A stretch of DNA of 64,000 nt from CAYQXJ01 sp964421565 (GCA_964421565.1 CAYQXJ010000004.1:124001-188000); one strand, 5' to 3'; positions 28,201 through 36,434 are shown, counted from the first letter of the stretch. The notes: generated by a model not told the origin, from the letters alone. Program-made: numbers and translations.

Positions 28201-28426
28201 CATGCGCCGGGCGGTGACCAAGAACCATGAGTACATGAAATTCCTCACGCTGGAGGATCGCCACGGCGTCATTGAAGCGGTACTCTTCCCCGACATTTAT
28301 CGGCAGTTCGGTGCACACACACAAGAAGCGGGCTGCTACCGGGTGACCGGCCGTGTGGACGAGGAGCACGGCGCGGTCAACATCCTCGCCGACGACGTCC
28401 AGTACGTCCCCCCGCCGCAGCCCTGA
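25205..28426 (+). CDS. DNA polymerase III alpha subunit, DnaE2-length
   Basis: A 1073-residue C-family polymerase. The N-terminal PHP domain begins HLHVHSSYSLLQG (5-17). The palm has GRGSAANSIVSY (363-374) and the catalytic PDIDIDF (402-408). An OB-fold segment lies near the C-terminus (VTFVGWLVTMRRAVTKN), and the protein ends soon after it. Replicative DnaE is usually ~1150 residues or more with a tau-binding tail; this length fits error-prone DnaE2/ImuC. No imuA or imuB is nearby. The ribosome-binding site AGGAG is well placed. Around residue 931 the linker is encoded by a degenerate 7-bp tandem repeat (SEIRNPESEI). recJ follows downstream on the same strand. Confidence 0.92.
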   Translation: MEFIHLHVHSSYSLLQGAMRVNELTAVAAEHGMPAVALTDTNGIYGAVEFFHAAEESGVLPLIGAEIVFGPEQCVLLAADRTGYANLCRIVTRRCLFGTPHYEKLFARSTSSLCLSPELDSVSFDLAAVVGENADGLFVLTATPSLLKRLHGHIPRGRLFAELRFDSPHSYETFCPSICGLSDPCRCRGPGVADLADHLHIPFVATANVSFIRPEDRPTHVVLSAIRENTDVKSLLDDDRMLADPRSRLMSAEEVAARLPASVREEAMHNTVSIAEQCMVSLDRDRWHFPQADLKPGQEACDRLRQAVFSGARRRYGSALPRPVQDRLDRELSVIAQLNFCDYFLVVRDIIDFAEREDIPHVGRGSAANSIVSYCLGISAVCPLEFELPFERFLNEFRTDVPDIDIDFGWRRRDDVIDYVYRRYGAERVAMVSTHSTLQARSAFRDVARVMGLPLEEIDAYSKMLPHYGASSIGKAMHTFPEMAHFPIDREPWRTVVQSAMKVDGYVRHLSIHLGGMVIADSPLTHYTALENSAKGIVITQYEMDSIEAIGLVKMDLLGQRSLSIVAETARNVEKNRGIRVNLNNLPDRDERTAELLKHGRTMGCFQIESPGMRQLLQMQQAETIMDLIQGLSLIRPGPSSSGMKHAFIRRSRGEEPITYPTPLMKNALEKTYGVMLYQEDTLRVAREVAGFSLAEGDELRKAVSKHRSRKRLAQFKERFVRGAAGRGIERTVAEDIWTRITDFAAYSYCKAHATTYGHISYQASYLKAHWPAEFLASVIANKAGFYDPRTYLEDARRFNVRILPPCVNHSEVETRPEHVSDGGEEAIRPGLEFVKELTARTVRQILGQRLQRPFRSLQDFHGRVRLSRQELENLILCGAFDCLGRSRPVLMMQMEGLKERRPAAAGATPLFDRGTAASLSGSCTDAASRSEIRNPESEITPFPVSRRVLWELQILGFGHSGHPLDAWDGQLRHLGGTASYEMANHVGEQVTFVGWLVTMRRAVTKNHEYMKFLTLEDRHGVIEAVLFPDIYRQFGAHTQEAGCYRVTGRVDEEHGAVNILADDVQYVPPPQP
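27995..28022 (+). repeat. Degenerate 7-bp tandem repeat inside the polymerase gene
   Basis: Four consecutive heptamers, TCCGAAA, TCCGAAA, TCCGGAA and TCAGAGA, encode the hydrophilic SEIRNPESEI linker before the C-terminal domain. The composition is more AT-rich than the neighbouring codons. Confidence 0.6.
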
Positions 28427-28480
28427 GACCCGACCGCCGCCGCAGAATCCCCCTTAACGACTCGGACTTACGGCCATAGG

Positions 28481-28720
28481 ATGTGGCCCGAAAATGAAGT
28501 TGCGAGTTCTGACTGGCACGCACCATGGGAGAGCGGCGGCGATTCGATGTACCAGAGCTACATCGACATGCAGAAGAGCCTGCTGACCGTTGGCCGCTTG
28601 AACAGGAGGCGCCGGAGGAATCGGACTGACCGGCCGCAGCCTCGGTTCATCCTGGGGTCGTGGCGCCGTGGCGGCGTTGTGGTTCCCGGCCCTCCTTTTG
28701 AGCCCGACCGCCGGCGCTGA
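28481..28720 (+). CDS. Doubtful small frame between dnaE-type gene and recJ
   Basis: The interval 28427-28736 (310 bp) has no firm gene. This 79-codon frame opens with an ATG; its middle (MYQSYIDMQKSLLTVGRLN) looks protein-like, whereas the rest is Arg/Pro-rich. No clear ribosome-binding site is seen, and its end overlaps the predicted recJ promoter. It may be a remnant. The rest of the interval shows nothing else that I can name. Confidence 0.2.
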   Translation: MWPENEVASSDWHAPWESGGDSMYQSYIDMQKSLLTVGRLNRRRRRNRTDRPQPRFILGSWRRGGVVVPGPPFEPDRRR

Positions 28721-28726
28721 TATACT
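28698..28726 (+). promoter_or_regulatory. Predicted promoter of recJ
   Basis: TTGAGC (28698-28703), a 17-bp spacer and TATACT (28721-28726; five of six). The -10 ends only 10 bp before the recJ ATG, so a transcript would start about 4 bases before the start codon. Confidence 0.5.
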
Positions 28727-28736
28727 CTCTTCCGCA

Positions 28737-30500
28737 ATGGCAAAGAAGTGGATATTCCCTCCCGAACGAACGGATGATGTGCGTCGTTTGACCGACGCCC
28801 TGCGCGTGTCCATCACTACCGCACGGCTGCTGGTCAACCGTGGGATCACCGATCCGATGGCGGCACAACGATTCCTGCAGCCAAACCTTCATGACCTGGT
28901 CGATCCCGAGGGCCACGCGGGCCTGCGAGAAGCCGCAAGGTTTATCCTGGACGCCGTTTCTCAACATAAGAGGATTACGGTCTACGGCGACTACGACGCG
29001 GACGGCATCTGCGCCGCAGCGCTTCTGCAGCTCTGCCTCGATTACCTCGACGCAGAGGCCGATCTCTACATCCCGCACCGCGTGGACGAGGGCTACGGAC
29101 TGAGCTGCGAGGCCATCGACGAGATCGCGGATTCCGGGGCACAAGTCGTGATAACCGTCGATTGTGGGATAACCGCCGTGGACGAGGTCGCTCGAGCTCG
29201 TCAGCACGGCATGGAGATTGTAGTCACAGACCACCATCCGCCGAAGAACGAGTTGCCCGACACCCCTCATCTGCTCGACCCGAAGCTCTCGGCGTGCGGT
29301 TTCGGCTATGAGTTTCTGGCGGGCGTCGGCGTGGCCTTTAAGCTGATGTGGGCGCTGGGCCAGGAAGTCTCGCCCGGGCGGCGCGTTTCCGAAGAATTCC
29401 GCGAGCTGCTGGTGGAGGCGCTTTCGCTGGTGGCGCTCGGCACGGTGGCGGACGTGGTACCGCTTCTGGACGAGAACCGGACGCTGGTCTACTATGGCTT
29501 GCGTACGCTCTCGACGACCGGGCGGCCGGGGCTGAAGGCGCTGATGGCGTCCGCTCGGGTGACGCCGGAGTACGTGGACGCGCGCGACATCGGTTACCGG
29601 CTGGCGCCGCGCCTGAACGCGGCGGGGCGGATGGGCCACGCCGGGGCGGCGGTCGAGCTGCTGGTGACTTCGGACGCAGAGCACGCGGCCGAGTTAGCGG
29701 AGCATCTCGACAGCGAGAACCGGCGGCGCCGCAGCGAGCAGAACGCCACTTGCCGGGAGGCCGAGGCCGCCCTTCTGGAGAGCGATCAGCTGGAAGAGCC
29801 GGGATGCATCGTCCTCAGCAGCCCGGAATGGCACCAAGGCATCCTGGGGCTGGTGGCGAGCCGGCTCTGCGAGGAATTCTGGCGGCCGGCGTTCATCTTC
29901 GCCGAGAGCGGCGGCGTTCTGCGCGGCAGCGCACGGAGCGTCCCCGGGTTTGCATTGCACCTGGCGCTTCAGCAGTGCCACGACCTGTTAGAGCGGTTCG
30001 GGGGCCACGCCGGCGCGGCGGGCCTGACACTGCCGCGCGAGAACCTGGAAGTCTTCGCAGAGCAGATAAACGAGATGGCGCACGACGCTCTGGGAAAGGA
30101 GCGGCCAACGCCGGAGCTGTCGCTCGACGGGCAGGTGCGCCTCGGCGAGCTGAGCCTCGACCTACTGCACGAGCTGAACACCCTCGGCCCGTTCGGACAG
30201 GGCAACGAGAAGCCGATGGTGGCCGCTTCCGGACTGAAGCTGGCCGGCAATCCGCGCATTGTCGGCAGCGGCGGCGATCACCTGACGTTCATGGTCCGTC
30301 AGGACGACACCACACTCCGCACGATTGCGATGGGCAAGGCAGACTGGGCGCCCGAAATGCGGGAGCGGAAGGGCGAGGCGTTCTCGCTGGCATTCGAGCC
30401 GATCATCAACCGCTACCGCGGCCGTGTGTCCGTGGAACTCCGCGTCGAAGACATGCAGTGGGATGAGGAACGCTGCGTTGAGACGCGCCCAAGCAGGTGA
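28737..30500 (+). CDS. recJ: Single-stranded-DNA-specific exonuclease RecJ
   Basis: A 587-residue DHH-superfamily nuclease. Motif I is ITVYGDYDADG, further motifs are ITVDCGITAVDE and VTDHHPPKNELP (the DHH), and APRLNAAGRMGHAG precedes the DHHA1 part. The DHHA1 domain has RFGGHAGAAG. A C-terminal OB-like region (LTFMVRQDD...) completes the normal length. It degrades ssDNA 5' to 3' in recombination and repair. The frame is open upstream to 28668, but MAKKWIFPPE at 28737 is the natural start. The ribosome-binding site is weak, consistent with a leaderless or very short leader. Confidence 0.95.
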   Translation: MAKKWIFPPERTDDVRRLTDALRVSITTARLLVNRGITDPMAAQRFLQPNLHDLVDPEGHAGLREAARFILDAVSQHKRITVYGDYDADGICAAALLQLCLDYLDAEADLYIPHRVDEGYGLSCEAIDEIADSGAQVVITVDCGITAVDEVARARQHGMEIVVTDHHPPKNELPDTPHLLDPKLSACGFGYEFLAGVGVAFKLMWALGQEVSPGRRVSEEFRELLVEALSLVALGTVADVVPLLDENRTLVYYGLRTLSTTGRPGLKALMASARVTPEYVDARDIGYRLAPRLNAAGRMGHAGAAVELLVTSDAEHAAELAEHLDSENRRRRSEQNATCREAEAALLESDQLEEPGCIVLSSPEWHQGILGLVASRLCEEFWRPAFIFAESGGVLRGSARSVPGFALHLALQQCHDLLERFGGHAGAAGLTLPRENLEVFAEQINEMAHDALGKERPTPELSLDGQVRLGELSLDLLHELNTLGPFGQGNEKPMVAASGLKLAGNPRIVGSGGDHLTFMVRQDDTTLRTIAMGKADWAPEMRERKGEAFSLAFEPIINRYRGRVSVELRVEDMQWDEERCVETRPSR

Positions 30501-30510
30501 GCCGCGCCAC

Positions 30511-32358
30511 TCACCGAAGTGCCTGGACCTCCGACCATATCGGCTCCAGGCAATAGGCCACGATGGGAGCGGCATGGCTGCCGCCGTGGCCGCCTTCCAC
30601 CCGCTCGTTGACGACCGCAAAGGCAATCTTTGGGTCCTCGTACGGCGCATAGCCGGCGAACCACGCATGATTGAGGCCGCTATCCCCGAGCTCCGCCGTG
30701 CCCGTCTTTCCCGCTACACTGAACGGTTCCAGGCCCACGCCGCTGGCCGTCCCGGTGCTGACCGCGTCGCGCATGCCACGGCGCACTGGCCCAAGCATGT
30801 CCCCGTGAATGTGTGCGTCCCTGCACTGTGGCTCATAGCGTTTCACTACGACGCCAGAGCCATCGACGGCGTGGTCGAGAAAGTGAGGCGTGTACACACA
30901 CCCCCCGTTTGCGATGGCGGCCATGGCAACCGCCACTTGCAGCGGGGTGGCTTCCAGGCGGCCCTGCCCAATGGAAAGGTTCAACACCTGGTGCAGGGCA
31001 TGCGCCTGCGGCACTTGCCCGCTCCGCTCGTAGGGCCAGTCGACACCGGTGTCCGTCCCGAGCCCCAGGTTGCGGCCCCACTGTGTGAGCGCTTTTCCCC
31101 CGGCAAGCCGGGCCGCGTTGTAGAAGAATATATTGCATGACTTTTCGATCGCCGGCACCAGCGATATGTGGCGATGATAGCCCGTGCAATGGAAGGCTCG
31201 ATTGCCAAAATACTGCCGGCCAGTGCAGTAGAATGTAGTCGCCGCGGTTATCGCGCCCTTTTCCAACGCGGCGAGAGCCGTAATCACCTTGTACACAGAA
31301 CCTGTAGGCAGAGCTGCCTGCAGCGGACGGAAAACCAGGGGATGGCGTGGATCCTCTATAAGCTGCGGGAAGTCCTCCCGGTAACTGTTCAAGTCATAGC
31401 TGGGCCAGGTGGCTGCCGCCAGCACTGCGCCAGTGTTGACACGCACCATCACCAGGGCGCCCTGATGGAAGTCGAGTGCCTCTTCGCTGGCCGCGCGTTC
31501 CAGAGCTTGCTGAGCCGCACGCTGGAAGTCCTCGCGCAAGGTCAGGTAAATGTCGCAACCCGGATTCGGCGGCTCTTGTCGCGACTCCTTCTGAACGCTG
31601 AGCACATTGAACACGAGGCGGTTCTGCACGTGGCCTCGTCTGCCGCGCAGCAGTTCCTCATACTCTTTCTCGATGCCGCTGGCTCCGGCGCGGTCATCCA
31701 TGGTGTAACGCCGCGCCACGTCGGCCACCGGATCGCTCATAGTCCAGGCACGGCCCTCTTCGGCGAAGCGATCCCATTGTTCAGCCGAAAGTGGCTGCAG
31801 CAGGCCTACAACGTGCGGGGCAAGCTCTGGGTTGGGGTGCTCCCGTTGGGCCCGTTCCATTACCCTTACCCCTGGGAAACGCTCCGGCTCACAACGCACC
31901 GCCGCCGCGATTTCGGGGGAGACGTCTGGAACCACGCGGTGATAGATGGTTTGCTCGACGACGCGGATGTAGTTCTCCCCGGGATCGAATCCGCTACGCT
32001 GCTGCACCGCGCTCTGTATCCGTTCCACGCGCCGGATGACTTCATCGGCTGCGGTAGCAAGTTGATCCGGAGGAACGCCACAGAGCACAGAGAGCTGAGA
32101 GCGCCACCCGTCCTCTGCCAGCCGGTCATAGAGAACGCCGAGGGCGAAACTCGCGCTCTGCCGTGCCAGCGGGGTGCCCCAGCGGGTGTAAACGCCGCCC
32201 CGAACAGTGTCCACGATGCGGTCACCGCCGGCACGGGTGTAGGCTTCTCGGCGGAACATGTCGCTCCACAGAACCTGTACCTGTGCCAGGCGCAGGACAA
32301 CCACTGTTCCGCCGAGAAGGAGGATGCCAAGCAGTATCCAGACCCTGCGATGGAACAC
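30511..32358 (-). CDS. mrdA: Penicillin-binding protein 2 (peptidoglycan transpeptidase)
   Basis: A 615-residue class B PBP. It has a cytoplasmic start, one membrane anchor (VWILLGILLLGGTVVVLRLA), and a PBP dimer/pedestal domain. The transpeptidase domain carries S354-V-Y-K357, S407-C-N409 and K551-T-G-T554. TFYCTGRQYFGNRAFHCTG and the following His resemble the zinc-site loop of PBP2. It cross-links peptidoglycan during cell elongation with RodA, which is not in the window. It lies 25 bp after guaB on the same strand. Together with MurJ it shows that this organism builds a peptidoglycan wall, unlike many planctomycetes. Confidence 0.94.
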   Translation of the reverse strand: MFHRRVWILLGILLLGGTVVVLRLAQVQVLWSDMFRREAYTRAGGDRIVDTVRGGVYTRWGTPLARQSASFALGVLYDRLAEDGWRSQLSVLCGVPPDQLATAADEVIRRVERIQSAVQQRSGFDPGENYIRVVEQTIYHRVVPDVSPEIAAAVRCEPERFPGVRVMERAQREHPNPELAPHVVGLLQPLSAEQWDRFAEEGRAWTMSDPVADVARRYTMDDRAGASGIEKEYEELLRGRRGHVQNRLVFNVLSVQKESRQEPPNPGCDIYLTLREDFQRAAQQALERAASEEALDFHQGALVMVRVNTGAVLAAATWPSYDLNSYREDFPQLIEDPRHPLVFRPLQAALPTGSVYKVITALAALEKGAITAATTFYCTGRQYFGNRAFHCTGYHRHISLVPAIEKSCNIFFYNAARLAGGKALTQWGRNLGLGTDTGVDWPYERSGQVPQAHALHQVLNLSIGQGRLEATPLQVAVAMAAIANGGCVYTPHFLDHAVDGSGVVVKRYEPQCRDAHIHGDMLGPVRRGMRDAVSTGTASGVGLEPFSVAGKTGTAELGDSGLNHAWFAGYAPYEDPKIAFAVVNERVEGGHGGSHAAPIVAYCLEPIWSEVQALR

Positions 32359-32383
32359 GGAGCTTCTCGCGTATGCGGAGACC

Positions 32384-33892
32384 TCAGTTGCTTGAGCGCG
32401 GAATGCGGTGGGGCTCCTGGAATGAATGCAGGCCGTGCACGTCGCCCTCGATGCGCGCCGAGAGAGATCGCTTCTCGAACCGCAACTGTCCCTGGCGAGC
32501 CGCCTCGTGCATCTCCTTCAGGCTGTGGCTGCCTACATCCTGCAGGGCATGCTTAAGCCCCTGCATCAGGTAAGGCACATAGTCCACGACGGAACCCTTG
32601 TCGACAACGGTGCCGCTAACACCCTGAGCGATCTTGATGCTTTCATCGCGCTCCATGTAGCGCTTGGAGCCTCGCGCCTGCATCGCCTCGGGGCTGCCCA
32701 TGCCGCGATACCGCTTCACGCGCACGCCGCCTTCGTAGAAGTACTCGCCCGGCGCTTCGTCCGTGCCGGCGAGCATGGAACCGACCATAACTGTGGACGC
32801 CCCCACCGCGAGCGCTTTGGCCATATCGCCGCTGGATCCTATACCCCCGTCAGCAATCACCGGCAACCCGAGATCATGCGCGCTCAGTGCACAACAATAG
32901 ACCGCCGTCGCCTGCGAGCGTCCGACCGCGACCGTCTCCTGAGTGATACATATCGAGCCGACGCCCATACCCACGCGCAAGGCATCCGCTCCGGCATCGG
33001 CAAGGCCGTGGCATTGCTCGCTGGTGACTACGTTGCCGGCTATAACCTGCAGTTCGGGATAACTGCTCTTTGCCCACTTGATCGTATCAACCTGGAAGGA
33101 GCTGTAGCCCTGGGCGCTGTCAATCACGATAACGTCAACACCGGCGTCGAAGAGCGCCGAGATGCGCTCATGGTCCTCCTGGCGGGTGCTGACGGCAGCA
33201 CCGACCAGCAGTTGCTTCGCTTCGTCCTTGCTGGCCAGGGGAAAGTCCTGGTTCTTGCGTAAGTCGGTTCGACTCATCAGGCTTACCAGGTTGCCCTCCT
33301 CATCCACAATCGGCAGCTTGCCGACCTTGCTCTCCTTCAGTATTCGGTTGCCTTCGGCGAGTGTGAGGCCCGTGGGCGCCGTGACCAAGTCGGTGGTCAT
33401 CACCTCCTGCAGCTTGCGGTTCCGGTCGGGCTCAAAGTCAATGTCCCGCGCGGTTACGATGCCCACCAGCTTTCCGCCCACCTTCCCACTTTCGGTGATG
33501 GGGATGCCGCTGAAGCCGTACTGGCGTTTGATGAGATCGACGTCCCGTACGCGCTGCTCGGGTGAGAGGCAGACTGGATCGTTGATGAAGCCGTTCTCGA
33601 AGCGCTTTGTTTTGCGAACCTCCTCGACTTGCTCCTCGATGGTGTTGTTGTAGTGGATGATACCGATGCCGCCCAGCAAAGCAACGCGAATGGCCATGCG
33701 GCTTTCGGTCACCGTGTCCATCGGAGAGCTGACGAGGGGGATCTTCAGCGTTATCTCGCGGGTCAGACGCGTCTCCAGCGAAATGGCGGAAAGAGCGCAG
33801 TCAATGTAGCCTGGCAAGAGATTGAAGTCGTCGTAGGTCAGGCCGCTGTCCTGGAAGAGGATGGCGGCGTCTACGCCGTTCCGTTGATCCAT
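32384..33892 (-). CDS. guaB: Inosine-5'-monophosphate dehydrogenase, eukaryote-like type
   Basis: A 502-residue IMPDH. The TIM barrel is interrupted by a CBS pair (~106-220), the catalytic loop is GSICITQE with Cys 315, and the flap contains KRYMERDESIKIAQG. Several stretches follow the animal/yeast enzyme rather than the usual bacterial one: IAGNVVTSEQC, ALRVGMGVGSICITQE, GEYFYEGGVRVKRYRGMGS, and a C-terminus running DVGSHSLKEMHE, LRFEKRSLSARIEG, DVHGLHSF. It oxidises IMP to XMP, the committed step to GMP. AGGAGG lies before the ATG. Confidence 0.94.
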   Translation of the reverse strand: MDQRNGVDAAILFQDSGLTYDDFNLLPGYIDCALSAISLETRLTREITLKIPLVSSPMDTVTESRMAIRVALLGGIGIIHYNNTIEEQVEEVRKTKRFENGFINDPVCLSPEQRVRDVDLIKRQYGFSGIPITESGKVGGKLVGIVTARDIDFEPDRNRKLQEVMTTDLVTAPTGLTLAEGNRILKESKVGKLPIVDEEGNLVSLMSRTDLRKNQDFPLASKDEAKQLLVGAAVSTRQEDHERISALFDAGVDVIVIDSAQGYSSFQVDTIKWAKSSYPELQVIAGNVVTSEQCHGLADAGADALRVGMGVGSICITQETVAVGRSQATAVYCCALSAHDLGLPVIADGGIGSSGDMAKALAVGASTVMVGSMLAGTDEAPGEYFYEGGVRVKRYRGMGSPEAMQARGSKRYMERDESIKIAQGVSGTVVDKGSVVDYVPYLMQGLKHALQDVGSHSLKEMHEAARQGQLRFEKRSLSARIEGDVHGLHSFQEPHRIPRSSN

Positions 33893-33981
33893 TCGGCCTC
33901 CTTCCGGGGATCGGGAGCGACCCCGGAATCAGGGGATGGTAATCCGTAGATACAGGCGCCGAGGAACCGCCCCGGTGACGT

Positions 33982-34011
33982 ATTTTAGCAACCCGCCTTG
34001 CCGCGACGCAA
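33982..34011 (-). promoter_or_regulatory. Possible guaB promoter
   Basis: On the minus strand, TAAAAT (33982-33987, five of six to the -10 consensus) is preceded by an 18-bp spacer and TTGCGT (34006-34011, weak -35). It is ~90 bp before the guaB start, within the divergent region shared with the tetR gene. Confidence 0.3.
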
Positions 34012-34096
34012 GCTCCTTCCTGCCCGAGGTCGCGACGCCGCTTCGGCGGAGAGCGGACCCACTGCAGACAAGCATCACCGGCCAAAATGCCGCAAC

Positions 34097-34126
34097 TTGA
34101 CGATGAACGCCCATTCATGTTATGAA
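34097..34126 (+). promoter_or_regulatory. Predicted promoter of the tetR-efflux operon
   Basis: TTGACG (34097-34102; five of six), an 18-bp spacer and TATGAA (34121-34126; four of six). The spacer and -10 lie inside a large inverted repeat, the expected arrangement for autorepression by the TetR protein. Confidence 0.5.
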
Positions 34127-34137
34127 TGCCGGTTCAT
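34103..34137. promoter_or_regulatory. 35-bp inverted repeat, likely TetR operator
   Basis: The core CATTCAT-GTT-ATGAATG is a perfect 7-bp palindrome with a 3-bp centre; the flanks ATGAAC and GTTCAT extend the symmetry, giving 13 of 16 matched positions per arm. It covers the spacer and -10 of the predicted promoter, 30 bp before the tetR start. Confidence 0.65.
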
Positions 34138-34166
34138 AGCCCGAACCCCGATTTGTCAAGAGATGA

Positions 34167-34790
34167 ATGGTGGAGCTCCCCCGTCGAGAAAGAGAGCGTG
34201 AGCGGCACCGCCAGGAAATACTAAACGAGGCGGAGGCTGTCTTTGCTGAGAAAGGCTTCCATGGTGCCACCATGCAGGCAGTCGCCGAACGCGCGGAGTT
34301 CTCAGTCGGTTACCTTTACAGCCATTTCGACAGTAAGGAAGACATATTCCTGCGCCTCATTGACGCACGAGTCGATGAATTCCTTGAGGATGTGCACGGA
34401 CGCCTTCGGGACGGGCTGAGCCCTCTGCAGAAGGTCGAGACGGCGATCCAGGGCAAGACGGAGTTCTTTAGAACGCACCGGCGGTTCTTCACGATCATGT
34501 TCACCTATGCAGAGGCGGAGGACCGCGCAGGCGTATTGATCTCCGGCGAAGCACACAGGCGCTATCACGAGTACGTCGAGGAACTCAGCCGTGTCTTCGC
34601 CAGGGGTGTTGAGGAAGGTACCTTCATCGAGGCCGACCCAATGGCCCTGGCCGCTTGCGCGGAAGGTCTCACCAACGCCGCCATCGGCCATTGGCTGCAC
34701 ATGGGTGACCCGGAGGCGGAACCGACCAAACCAGCCTTGATTCGAGAGATACTTCTCCGTGGGATGTTGCGCCGGGCAGATGGCGGGTAG
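34167..34790 (+). CDS. TetR/AcrR family transcriptional repressor
   Basis: A 207-residue regulator. The N-terminal TetR helix-turn-helix is typical: RQEILNEAEAVFAEKGFHGATMQAVAERAEFSVGYLYSHF, shown here as the segments ILNEAEAVFAEKGF, TMQAVAERAEFSV and GYLYSHFDSKEDIF. The C-terminal ligand domain is helical. It begins with ATG at 34167, 30 bp after a 35-bp inverted repeat that it probably binds. Downstream lie tolC, adaptor and pump genes in the same direction, 43 bp or less apart, so it very likely controls this operon in response to a pump substrate. Confidence 0.93.
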   Translation: MVELPRRERERERHRQEILNEAEAVFAEKGFHGATMQAVAERAEFSVGYLYSHFDSKEDIFLRLIDARVDEFLEDVHGRLRDGLSPLQKVETAIQGKTEFFRTHRRFFTIMFTYAEAEDRAGVLISGEAHRRYHEYVEELSRVFARGVEEGTFIEADPMALAACAEGLTNAAIGHWLHMGDPEAEPTKPALIREILLRGMLRRADGG

Positions 34791-34833
34791 AATGTTGCCA
34801 ATACAGCACGGGAATCGGTTTTGGGAGGTGGCT

Positions 34834-36381
34834 ATGCGTGGGTCAGCGCAGGGCGGGAAAGTGGCGTTGGTGACCGTTGCTTTGACAATCGCTGCGTTGG
34901 GCTGCGCGCCCCGCGGAGCGGTATACCGCGAGATCAACGCCAGCCGACGCCAATCGTACGTTCGCTGGCGGGAAGAGTATGACGAGCACGACCTCCCGCG
35001 GCTGGAGGGCGAACTCAGCATCGCCGACGCCGTGCAGGTAGCACTGGAGTACAACAAGGCGCTGCAAGCCGTGGTGCAGCAGAAGGCCCAGGCGCGCGGC
35101 CGAGTGGTGGAAGCATACGGCGAGGCGTTGCCCCGTCTCGATTTAAGTGCCGGCTATACTCGCCTCGACCGCATCTTCGTCGTCGACCTGGGCGTCACAC
35201 AGTTCACCATTGGTGACAAGGACAACTGGAACTATCGTGTGGACCTCGTTCAGCCCCTGTTTAAGGGCGGGGCGATTCCGGCAGCGATCCGAGGCGCACG
35301 GATCTTTCGGTATCTGAGCGATGAGTCCGTCCGTCGTGCCGTCCAGGACGCAATTCTCTCGACGGCTATCTCCTACTATGACGTGCTGTTGGCCAGTCAC
35401 CTGTTCGAGGTCCAGGAGGCTGCGCTGCGCTTCGCCGAAGCCAACTTGGACGACGTTCGCGCAAGGGAACGCCAGGGGCTGGCCATACGTTACGATGTGT
35501 TGCGAGCGCAGCTCGAAGTTTCAAACGTCAAAGCGGACCTGATCCGGCAGCGCAATGAATTGAACCGAGCCCGCACGCAGCTCTTCCGCAGTATGGGTGT
35601 TTCACAGAAGAGCGAGGTAGACCTGACAGACTCGCTAACTTACCTGCTCACGGAGCCGACCTACCAGCGCGCGGTTGAGGTCGCGTATGCCAACCGGCCC
35701 GACCTATTCACAAGGGAGCTCGACGTCAGGCTGCAGCAGGAAACGCTGCGCGGCCTGCGCGCTGACTACCTGCCGAACCTCGAGGCATGGGCGTGGCACC
35801 TCTGGGCGAAGCCCGACCCCCACGAGTCGAGCAATATCGAATGGGACACTCAGTGGCAAGCCGGCCTAAGGCTGACCTGGAACCTTTTCGATGGGCTGAG
35901 ACGAGAGGGCAAGATCATCCAACAGAATGCTCTGCTGCGTCAGAGCGAGATAGGGCTCATCGATGCCGAGCAAGCCGTGCTGCAAGAGGTGCTGGACGCA
36001 ATACTCAACCTTGGAGATGCCGAAGAACTGGTGCAATCCCAAAGGTTCAACCTGGTGCAGGCCAATGAGGCCCTGCGCCTCGTTCAGCTCGGAGCGCGCG
36101 AAGGAGTCAACACTGAGCTCGAGGTCCTGGACGCCCGGGCCGCCCTGACAAAGGCAAGCGGCCTATACTACCAAGCTCTACACGCTCACATAACCGCCCG
36201 CGTGCGGCTCCAAAGGACCCTGGGCGTGCTTGGGCCCGCTCCCGGCGAGGGAGACGTGCCGAGCAAAGGTCCCGAACCGGGCGCGGTCGCTGAGTTCATC
36301 GCCCCGGGCCAGGAATGGGAAGAGCTGCCGACAGCGCCGGTAACAGGCAGACCAAATGAACCAACAGTTCCGACTGAATGA
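34834..36381 (+). CDS. TolC-family outer membrane efflux lipoprotein
   Basis: A 515-residue outer-membrane factor. The signal peptide ends in a lipobox (TIAALGC, Cys 24), so the mature protein should be lipid-anchored, as in OprM/CusC types. The two repeated coiled-coil/beta units are visible: RLEGELSIADAVQVALEYNKAL and the strand region RVDLVQPLFKGGAI; then RLTWNLFDGLRREGKI and LQLGAREGVNTELEVLDAR-type segments. It forms the exit duct for the adjacent adaptor and RND pump. The start at 34834 has GGGAGG upstream; the frame is open 25 codons earlier inside tetR. Confidence 0.92.
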   Translation: MRGSAQGGKVALVTVALTIAALGCAPRGAVYREINASRRQSYVRWREEYDEHDLPRLEGELSIADAVQVALEYNKALQAVVQQKAQARGRVVEAYGEALPRLDLSAGYTRLDRIFVVDLGVTQFTIGDKDNWNYRVDLVQPLFKGGAIPAAIRGARIFRYLSDESVRRAVQDAILSTAISYYDVLLASHLFEVQEAALRFAEANLDDVRARERQGLAIRYDVLRAQLEVSNVKADLIRQRNELNRARTQLFRSMGVSQKSEVDLTDSLTYLLTEPTYQRAVEVAYANRPDLFTRELDVRLQQETLRGLRADYLPNLEAWAWHLWAKPDPHESSNIEWDTQWQAGLRLTWNLFDGLRREGKIIQQNALLRQSEIGLIDAEQAVLQEVLDAILNLGDAEELVQSQRFNLVQANEALRLVQLGAREGVNTELEVLDARAALTKASGLYYQALHAHITARVRLQRTLGVLGPAPGEGDVPSKGPEPGAVAEFIAPGQEWEELPTAPVTGRPNEPTVPTE

Positions 36382-36434
36382 CGATCGAGTACACGCCCTG
36401 GCGGGTCTCAGGGCGGACTGAAAAGGGGTAAGCA

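Noticed and set aside
25205..28426. Polymerase as part of an ImuA-ImuB-ImuC mutagenesis cassette
   Set aside because: Length fits, but no imuA or imuB gene is adjacent on either side, so the cassette is not supported here.
29348..30466. 372-codon plus-strand frame inside recJ
   Set aside because: Extremely Gly/Arg/Ala-rich, overlaps a fully convincing recJ in another frame; a product of high GC.
31168..32556. 462-codon frame antisense to PBP2
   Set aside because: PBP2 has all catalytic motifs on the other strand; the antisense product has no recognisable features.
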